From Candidatus Falkowiibacteriota bacterium (GTDB taxonomy: Bacteria > Patescibacteriota > Patescibacteriia > Patescibacteriales > UBA12465): 10,752 nucleotides of DNA. A model generated the notes under the pieces. It was given only the letters and a program-made list of their open reading frames with translations. It was not told the origin of the DNA and did no database searches. The stretch is taken from contig CAIOGK010000078.1 in assembly GCA_903857815.1 (NCBI GenBank), forward strand, positions 1 to 10,752. Direction: 5' to 3'. Made by a program: the position numbers and the translations under genes. Below are positions 1 to 5,014 of the stretch, piece by piece (position 1 is the first letter of the stretch; each line of letters opens with the position of its first letter).

Positions 1-753
1 GGTAATGATGATAATGGAGACATGATTATCAAAAATCTTAAAAATAGAGGAGTCGATAAAAGTTTAATTAGAAAATATCCAAAAGAAAATAGTGGGTTTT
101 CTTTTATCTTAATATCTAAAACCGGTGAAAGAATAATTTTTACCGAACGAGGTGCCAACGGTTCTTTGAAGATAAATTTAAAAGATTTAAATATTTTGAA
201 AAATACAAAAAATATTTATATATCGTCTTTATCTGGTAATTGGTTAGCTATTTTGCAAAAAGTTTTTCCTTTAGCTAAAAAATATGGCGTTAGAATTACC
301 TGGAATCCTAGCGAGGCACAGTATTCTGCTGGGCTAGATAAATTATCTCCATTTTTAAAACATACTTTTGTTTTTTCAGTGAATAAAGATGAGGCAATAG
401 AATTAGCCTTGGTATCTTCGGGCTCTGGTGGTCAAAGATTGGGTCACGCTTTTTTCAATGATGAAAAAAATTTATTAAAAATTATTAAAGAGTTCGGCCC
501 AGAAATAGTAGTTATTACTTCGGGGAGTAAAGGGGCTTATGCTTATGATGGTTTAAACTTTTATTATCAGCCAATTTTTAAAGAAAAAAAACGGGTTGAT
601 GTAACTGGTGTTGGCGATATTTTCAATTCTACCTTTGCGGCGGGCCTAGAAATCTTTAAGGGTGATATTAAAAAAGCTTTATTTCTGAGCGCTAAAAATA
701 CTGCTTCAAAGATTGCTAGTTTAGGCGCGCAGAATGGATTAATTAAATCATAA
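1..753 (+). CDS. PfkB-family carbohydrate kinase, 3' part (5' end outside the window)
   Basis: This is a ribokinase/PfkB-type kinase, which transfers the ATP gamma-phosphate to a sugar or nucleoside hydroxyl in the cytoplasm. The frame is open from base 1, and the seven codons before the ATG at 22 read GNDDNGD, a typical PfkB stretch (GxDxxG). The ATG at 22 is therefore internal and roughly the first 50-60 residues are missing. Numbering from base 22, the ATP-site signature is DVTGVGD at 193-199, with D199 as the expected catalytic base; the usual GAGD is GVGD here. The segment VVITSGSKGAYAYDG (163-177) and the N-K-D-E-A stretch at 121-125 are also family-typical. The C-terminal end NTASKIASLGAQNGL fits the family. 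The substrate cannot be read from sequence. The stop is 2 bases before the next gene, so the two are probably co-transcribed, which suggests a role in sugar activation for the following nucleotide-sugar genes. Confidence 0.9.
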   Translation, partial: GNDDNGDMIIKNLKNRGVDKSLIRKYPKENSGFSFILISKTGERIIFTERGANGSLKINLKDLNILKNTKNIYISSLSGNWLAILQKVFPLAKKYGVRITWNPSEAQYSAGLDKLSPFLKHTFVFSVNKDEAIELALVSSGSGGQRLGHAFFNDEKNLLKIIKEFGPEIVVITSGSKGAYAYDGLNFYYQPIFKEKKRVDVTGVGDIFNSTFAAGLEIFKGDIKKALFLSAKNTASKIASLGAQNGLIKS

Positions 754-755
754 TT

Positions 756-1208
756 ATGATAAAAGATGTAATAATAAAGGAAATAATTAAGAATCATGAT
801 GAACGTGGGTTCTTAGCAGAATTGTTTCGAGATGATGAGCTTGATTTTAAAGGCACTATGGCCTATGCTAGTTTCACTAATCCAGATATAATTCGCGGTC
901 CCCATGAACACGTTTATCAAAGTGACTGCTTTGTTTTTTTGGGACCAGGTAGTTTTATACTTCATCTGTGGGATAGACGTGATAATTCTACAACTAATGG
1001 CGAAAAAATGGAGATTGAAGTTGGCGAGAATCACCCCTGTTTAGTTATTGTTCCGCCAGGTGTTGTTCATGGTTATAAATGTATTTCTGATATCCCCGCT
1101 TTAAGTCTTAACTTTCCAGATAAATTATATAAAGGATGGGAGAAACGGGAAGAGGTTGATGAAATTAGATGGGAAAAAAATATTGATAGTCCTTATCAGA
1201 TAAAATAA
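756..1208 (+). CDS. RmlC-like cupin (dTDP-4-dehydrorhamnose 3,5-epimerase family), divergent active site
   Basis: This 150-residue protein has the single cupin fold of the RmlC family, which epimerises C3 and C5 of dTDP-4-keto-6-deoxyglucose. Landmarks appear in family order: DERGF (15-19), RGPH (47-50) with H50 as the expected catalytic base, LWDRR (71-75) for the usual VDxR strand, and PPGVVHGY (100-107). It is about 30 residues shorter than typical RmlC. Two residues usually needed differ: the Lys after the RGxH strand aligns with D57, and the Tyr that normally acts as acid lies where this protein has A-L-S-L (115-118). The fold is clear but the exact reaction is not; a 3- or 5-epimerase, a ketoisomerase, or a non-catalytic sugar binder are all possible. 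It starts 2 bases after the kinase, without a Shine-Dalgarno motif, and RmlB follows 23 bases later, so its substrate is probably RmlB-derived. Confidence 0.85.
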   Translation: MIKDVIIKEIIKNHDERGFLAELFRDDELDFKGTMAYASFTNPDIIRGPHEHVYQSDCFVFLGPGSFILHLWDRRDNSTTNGEKMEIEVGENHPCLVIVPPGVVHGYKCISDIPALSLNFPDKLYKGWEKREEVDEIRWEKNIDSPYQIK

Positions 1209-1231
1209 ATAATCAAAAATTTAAAATTAGT

Positions 1232-2200
1232 ATGAAGATACTTGTTACCGGCGGTGCTGGTTTTATCGGCTCAAACTTTATCCAATATTGGATGAACAAA
1301 TACCCAAATGATAAGATTAAAAATCTTGATCTTTTAACTTATGCCGGTAATTTGGATAACTTATTAAATTTAGATGGAAATAATAACTACGAATTTATTC
1401 AGGGAGATATTTGCGATAGTATTTTAGTAAATAAACTGGTTAAAGATATTGATTTGATTGTGCATTTTGCAGCCGAAAGCCATGTCGATCGTTCAATCAA
1501 AAATAGTGCTGATTTTATTAAAACTAATGTTGAGGGCACTCGCGTTTTATTAGAAGCAGCAAGAAATAATGGTGGAATTAGATTCCATCATATTTCTACT
1601 GATGAAGTTTTTGGAGCCTTGGAATTAGACGGTGGTAAGTTTAATGAAAATACGCCATATGATCCACGTTCACCATATAGCGCCTCGAAAGCGGCTAGCG
1701 ATCATTTAGTAAGAGCATATTTTCATACTTATAATTTACCGATTACTATTTCTAATTGTTCTAATAATTACGGTCCTTATCAGTATCCAGAAAAGTTGAT
1801 TCCTCTTTTTATTACTAATTTATTAGAAGGGAAGAAGGTTCCTCTGTATGGTAATGGATTGAATGTTCGTGACTGGATTCATGTTGATGACCATAATTAT
1901 GGAGTTGATTTGATTATTAAAAATGGTCGTATCGGAGAAACCTATTGTTTAGGAGGAAATAGTGAAAAAAATAATTTAGAAATTACTGAAACGATTTTAA
2001 ATTTAATGGGTAAAGATAAGTCGATGATAGAATATGTTGCTGATCGTCCTGGTCATGATTTGCGATATGCAATTGATTTTTCAAAAACTAAATCTGAATT
2101 AGGCTTTACACCTCGCTATACTTTTGAAAGTGGTATTATGGCGACGGTTGAATGGTATAAAACGAATCAAAGTTGGTGGCAAAAAATAAAAAATAAATAA
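1232..2200 (+). CDS. rmlB: dTDP-glucose 4,6-dehydratase
   Basis: RmlB converts dTDP-glucose to dTDP-4-keto-6-deoxyglucose with bound NAD+, the second step of dTDP-rhamnose and related deoxysugar synthesis, in the cytoplasm. The 322-residue length is normal for the family. The extended SDR motifs are all present: GGAGFIG (7-13) for NAD binding, the STDEVFG segment (122-128) carrying the catalytic T123, D124 and E125, and the Y149/K153 pair in SPYSASK. Substrate-side signatures specific to this enzyme follow: NNYGPYQYPEKLIP (178-191), RDWIHVDDH (213-221) and DRPGHDLRYAID (271-282). No key residue is missing. It lies in the middle of a rightward run, 23 bases after the RmlC-like gene and 9 bases before the response regulator. 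RmlA and RmlD are not in the window, so the final sugar may not be rhamnose. Confidence 0.97.
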   Translation: MKILVTGGAGFIGSNFIQYWMNKYPNDKIKNLDLLTYAGNLDNLLNLDGNNNYEFIQGDICDSILVNKLVKDIDLIVHFAAESHVDRSIKNSADFIKTNVEGTRVLLEAARNNGGIRFHHISTDEVFGALELDGGKFNENTPYDPRSPYSASKAASDHLVRAYFHTYNLPITISNCSNNYGPYQYPEKLIPLFITNLLEGKKVPLYGNGLNVRDWIHVDDHNYGVDLIIKNGRIGETYCLGGNSEKNNLEITETILNLMGKDKSMIEYVADRPGHDLRYAIDFSKTKSELGFTPRYTFESGIMATVEWYKTNQSWWQKIKNK

Positions 2201-2209
2201 TAAAAAAAT

Positions 2210-2644
2210 ATGACTGATAAAAAAATATTCATCATTGAAGATGACGCGAATATCCTATATGGATTAGAGGCACAATTTTCTGCTGCTGGTTTAGAGGTAG
2301 AAGTAAGTGAGGCTGAAGAAGATGCCGAAGAATTGCTTGATAATTTACGTGAATTTCAACCTGATTATATTGTGTTGGATATTATTTTGCCAAAAATTGA
2401 TGGTTTTGAAATTGTGAAAAAAATAAAATCAGATTCCGAGTTGAGCGATAAAGAAATTTTTATTTTTACTGATTTGAGTGATGAAGATAGTCGTCAACGT
2501 AGCTTAGAAATGGGGGCAGATTATGTTTTCTTTAAAGATGACTTTGATACTTTTCAGTTCGCTGAAAAAGTAATCAAGATAATCGGTAATCAAGAGAAAT
2601 CTAGAGATGACGATGATGATGACGACGAGCAAGCGATTGATTAA
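2210..2644 (+). CDS. Stand-alone response-regulator receiver protein with acidic tail
   Basis: This 144-residue protein is a CheY-like receiver domain with no output domain. The acidic pocket is E10-D11-D12, the phospho-acceptor is D57 in YIVLD (53-57), followed by P61 and G65 of the usual LPxxDG loop. T87 and K109 complete the conserved switch residues. The residue after K109 is Asp, not the usual Pro. The domain ends near residue 127 and is followed by a charged tail with seven consecutive Asp (133-139) and then E-Q-A-I-D. With no DNA-binding part, it would signal by protein contact, as CheY or Spo0F do. No histidine kinase is in the window. It follows rmlB by 9 bases, and mreB lies 59 bases downstream with its own promoter, so a link to envelope synthesis or cell shape is suggested by position only. 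Confidence 0.93.
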   Translation: MTDKKIFIIEDDANILYGLEAQFSAAGLEVEVSEAEEDAEELLDNLREFQPDYIVLDIILPKIDGFEIVKKIKSDSELSDKEIFIFTDLSDEDSRQRSLEMGADYVFFKDDFDTFQFAEKVIKIIGNQEKSRDDDDDDDEQAID

Positions 2645-2653
2645 AGTTGTTAA

Positions 2654-2682
2654 TTGACTTAAGGATGACTAGGGTCTAAAAT
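2654..2682 (+). promoter_or_regulatory. Sigma-70-type promoter for mreB
   Basis: TTGACT (2654-2659) and TAAAAT (2677-2682) each match five of six consensus positions and are separated by exactly 17 bases. The predicted transcript start, about seven bases on, leaves a leader of only about 14-15 bases before the mreB ATG at 2704, and that leader has no Shine-Dalgarno motif. The promoter lies wholly in the 59-base gap after the response regulator. No terminator is visible in that gap, so mreB may also receive read-through from upstream. Confidence 0.65.
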
Positions 2683-2703
2683 AGCTTAGTTGTACTATAT
2701 ATT

Positions 2704-3711
2704 ATGTTTATAAAACAAATCGGTATCGATTTAGGAACAACTTATACTTTAGTTTATCTGCCTAGGCGCGGGATTGTTGTTAATGAGCCAAGTGTAGTTG
2801 CAGTTTCGATTGCTGATAAAAAGATATTAGCCGTTGGTAATGAGGCTAAAGATATGTTAGGGAGAACCCCTGATACTATTATGGCGGTTAAACCCCTTAA
2901 AGATGGGGTTATTGCTGACTATCGAGCAACGGAAGCGATGATTAGATATTTTATTAATAAGACTTTGGGCGGTCTTCGTTTATTTAGACCAGAGGTTATG
3001 GTTGCTGTTCCGGCTGGTATTTCTTCTACGGAAAGACGGGCAGTTATTGAAGCGACTATCGCCGCTGGAGCTAAGGCGGCATATATTATTAAGGAACCGG
3101 TGGCAGCCGCTATTGGTGCCGATATCCCAATTGGCTCGGCTACTGGCCATATGGTTATTGATATTGGTGGGGGGACAGCAGAAATGGCAGTCATTTCTTT
3201 AGGCGGAGTGGTTGCCTCAACTTCAGTAAGAGTTGGTGGTAATAAATTTGATGCGGCTGTTTTGGAATATGTTAGAAAAAAATATAATTTAGCAATTGGT
3301 GAAAGAACGGCTGAAGAAATTAAAATTAATATCGGGTCCGCTTTATATATGGAGGATAAATTGCATATGGAAGTTCGTGGACGCGATATAGTTACTGGAT
3401 TACCACGCAGTATTACTGTTTCTAGCGATGATGTTACGGAAGCTATTCAGCACGAACTTGAAGCAATCATGTCGGCTGCTAAAAAAGTTTTACAAAAAAC
3501 CCCACCTGAATTATCGGCTGATATTATGGATAAAGGAATTGTGTTAACTGGCGGAAGTTCTCTTTTGAGAAATATGGATCAACTTATTGCTCGCACTACT
3601 GGTGTTCCGGCTTATGTTGCTGATGACGCTATGCTATGTGTAGCTAAGGGAACCGGAATTGCTTTAGATAATCTAGATTCATATAAGAGAAGCATTTTAG
3701 CGACTAAATAA
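2704..3711 (+). CDS. mreB: Rod-shape-determining actin homologue MreB
   Basis: MreB is a bacterial actin that forms membrane-bound ATP-dependent filaments and guides lateral cell-wall synthesis. The 335-residue length is normal. The actin-fold motifs are in order: phosphate-1 loop DLGTTYTLVY (9-18), GIVVNEPSVVAV (23-34), AVPAGISSTERRAV (101-114), EPVAAAIGA (131-139), phosphate-2 loop DIGGGTAEMAVISLGG (153-168), GERTAEEIKI (199-208) and adenosine motif GIVLTGGSSLLRNMDQ (278-293). The first loop reads GTTYT instead of the usual GTANT, a mild change. The short N-terminus MFIKQIG could contact the membrane. No mreC, mreD, rodA or pbp2 gene follows; a glycosyltransferase does. An upstream promoter and a downstream hairpin suggest mreB can be expressed as its own unit. 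Confidence 0.97.
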   Translation: MFIKQIGIDLGTTYTLVYLPRRGIVVNEPSVVAVSIADKKILAVGNEAKDMLGRTPDTIMAVKPLKDGVIADYRATEAMIRYFINKTLGGLRLFRPEVMVAVPAGISSTERRAVIEATIAAGAKAAYIIKEPVAAAIGADIPIGSATGHMVIDIGGGTAEMAVISLGGVVASTSVRVGGNKFDAAVLEYVRKKYNLAIGERTAEEIKINIGSALYMEDKLHMEVRGRDIVTGLPRSITVSSDDVTEAIQHELEAIMSAAKKVLQKTPPELSADIMDKGIVLTGGSSLLRNMDQLIARTTGVPAYVADDAMLCVAKGTGIALDNLDSYKRSILATK

Positions 3712-3745
3712 ACAGTTAACTTCATAATAGTTAACTGTTATTTTT
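3711..3745 (+). terminator. Hairpin with T-run after mreB, ending at the next start codon
   Basis: AACAGTTAAC (3711-3720) and GTTAACTGTT (3730-3739) are perfect reverse complements; one more T-A pair (3721/3729) makes an 11-pair stem with a 7-base loop. A T-run (3741-3745) follows. The shape fits an intrinsic terminator, though the stem is AT-rich and so weak. It starts on the last base of the mreB stop codon and its T-run touches the ATG at 3746, so it fills the whole gap. It may end most mreB transcripts, act as a partial terminator, or be a protein-binding palindrome. Confidence 0.6.
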
Positions 3746-4957
3746 ATGATAATAGGTATAGACGCCTCAAGGGCTAATTTAAGAAGAAAAACTGGTACCG
3801 AGTGGTACTCTTTTTACTTAATAAAAAATCTCGCAATCATTGATAAAGAAAATAAATATATCCTTTATCTCAATAAATTGCCTTCGGCAGAATTACAGGC
3901 GGCAATTGAGATAAATCCTAACTTTTCTCTTAAGATTTTGAATTGGCCCTTTAGGTCTTTCTGGACTTTAGGACGCCTAACTTTAGAAATGATTTTTCAT
4001 AAGCCTGATATTTTGTTTATTCCGGCGCACACTATGCCGCTATGCTATCCCAAAAAAACTATTAATACTATTCACGACATTGCTTTTACCTGTGATCGTG
4101 GTTTATATCTTTCATCAAGTGTAAAAACTGATCGGGCTTTGTCTAAAAAAATTATTGAGTTTTTAATCAGAGTTTTTACTTTAGGAAAATATCACTCCCA
4201 ATCTCTAGATTATTTGTACTGGTCTACAGATTTTGCATTACGTAGGGCAAAAAAGATTATTACGGTTTCCGATTTTACTAAACAAGAGATATTGAATTTC
4301 TATCCTCGTGCTAAAAAAGAAAAAATTGCCGTTGTTCATAATGGATATAATAACGATTTATATAAATTAGATCGTCGCCAGGATAAAATCGATGCAGTTT
4401 TAGACAAATATGGCATTGAATCCCCTTATTTTTTATATGTTGGTCGTTTAGAAAAAAAGAAAAATACTCCTGATTTAATTGAAGCGTTAGCAATTTTAAG
4501 GGAAAACCATCCAGAAATAAAAGAAAAGATGGTTTTGATTGGTGATGCTAGTTTTGGTTATGATGAAGTAAAATATGTAATTGAAGAGTTTAATCTCAAT
4601 TATGAGGTTCTAATGCCGGGTTGGGTAGCCGAAGAAGACATGCCGTTTATATATAATGGTGCCAGCGCTTTCATATTTCCTTCAAAACATGAAGGATTTG
4701 GCATCCCTATTTTACAAGCAATGGCTTGCGGGGTCCCAACAGCCGCTTCCAATATTCAAGTATTTAAAGAAGTCGCCGGTGAAGCAGTATTATATTTTAA
4801 TCATCATGATAAAAAAGATATTTCCGAAGCAATGGCCAAATTAATTCTTGATAATAATTTACGTATCGAATTAGTAAATAAAGGTCTAAAAAGAGTACAA
4901 GATTTTAATTGGGAAAAATGCGCGCGCGAGACTTTAAGAGAAATCCTTAACACCTAA
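3746..4957 (+). CDS. Family-4 glycosyltransferase (GT-B fold)
   Basis: This 403-residue protein is a GT4 enzyme, which moves a sugar from a nucleotide donor onto a lipid or growing glycan at the inner face of the membrane, with retention. The N-terminal domain begins IGIDASRA (3-10) and KTGTEWYS (15-22), typical of the mannosyltransferase-like branch. HDIAF (110-114), then a hydrophobic insert of about 30 residues (around 135-160), leads to ITVSDFTKQEI (172-182). The donor domain has FLYVGRLEKKKN (229-240) and HEGFGIPILQAMACGVP (315-331). The usual EX7E pair is E316 and Q324: the second Glu is Gln (codon CAA at 4715-4717). A Gln here may alter activity or donor choice. Donor and acceptor cannot be read. 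The start directly follows the mreB hairpin, without a Shine-Dalgarno motif. Confidence 0.92.
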   Translation: MIIGIDASRANLRRKTGTEWYSFYLIKNLAIIDKENKYILYLNKLPSAELQAAIEINPNFSLKILNWPFRSFWTLGRLTLEMIFHKPDILFIPAHTMPLCYPKKTINTIHDIAFTCDRGLYLSSSVKTDRALSKKIIEFLIRVFTLGKYHSQSLDYLYWSTDFALRRAKKIITVSDFTKQEILNFYPRAKKEKIAVVHNGYNNDLYKLDRRQDKIDAVLDKYGIESPYFLYVGRLEKKKNTPDLIEALAILRENHPEIKEKMVLIGDASFGYDEVKYVIEEFNLNYEVLMPGWVAEEDMPFIYNGASAFIFPSKHEGFGIPILQAMACGVPTAASNIQVFKEVAGEAVLYFNHHDKKDISEAMAKLILDNNLRIELVNKGLKRVQDFNWEKCARETLREILNT

Positions 4958-4975
4958 ATTTAAGTTTTTATTGGT

Positions 4976-5003
4976 TTGTAAAAAAGAGATTCTGTGATAT
5001 TAT
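4976..5003 (+). promoter_or_regulatory. Extended -10 promoter candidate for the S8 protease gene
   Basis: TTGTAA (4976-4981, four of six consensus) is followed after 16 bases by TATTAT (4998-5003, five of six), with a TG one base ahead of the -10 box (4995-4996), as in extended -10 promoters. Transcription would begin near 5010, just five or so bases before the ATG at 5015. This would leave a nearly leaderless message and exclude the GTG at 4994 as a start. AT-richness raises the chance of a false match. Confidence 0.45.
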
Positions 5004-5014
5004 ATAGATGTTAT

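Noticed and set aside
22..24. ATG at 22 as the start of the sugar kinase
   Set aside because: The frame is open to base 1 and the upstream codons read GNDDNGD, a conserved part of PfkB proteins, so the true start is outside the window.
2606..2626. GAY codon run as a DNA microsatellite or frameshift-prone tract
   Set aside because: The codons alternate GAT and GAC irregularly, so it is not a pure DNA repeat; it is better read as an acidic protein tail.
3002..3202. Plus-strand frame of 66 codons within mreB (and a minus-strand frame 2919-3194)
   Set aside because: Both are shadows of the mreB frame, which carries all conserved actin motifs through this stretch.
4958..4975. Terminator after the first glycosyltransferase
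   Set aside because: There is a TTAAATTT-like AT palindrome and a short T-run, but no stem of useful length or stability.
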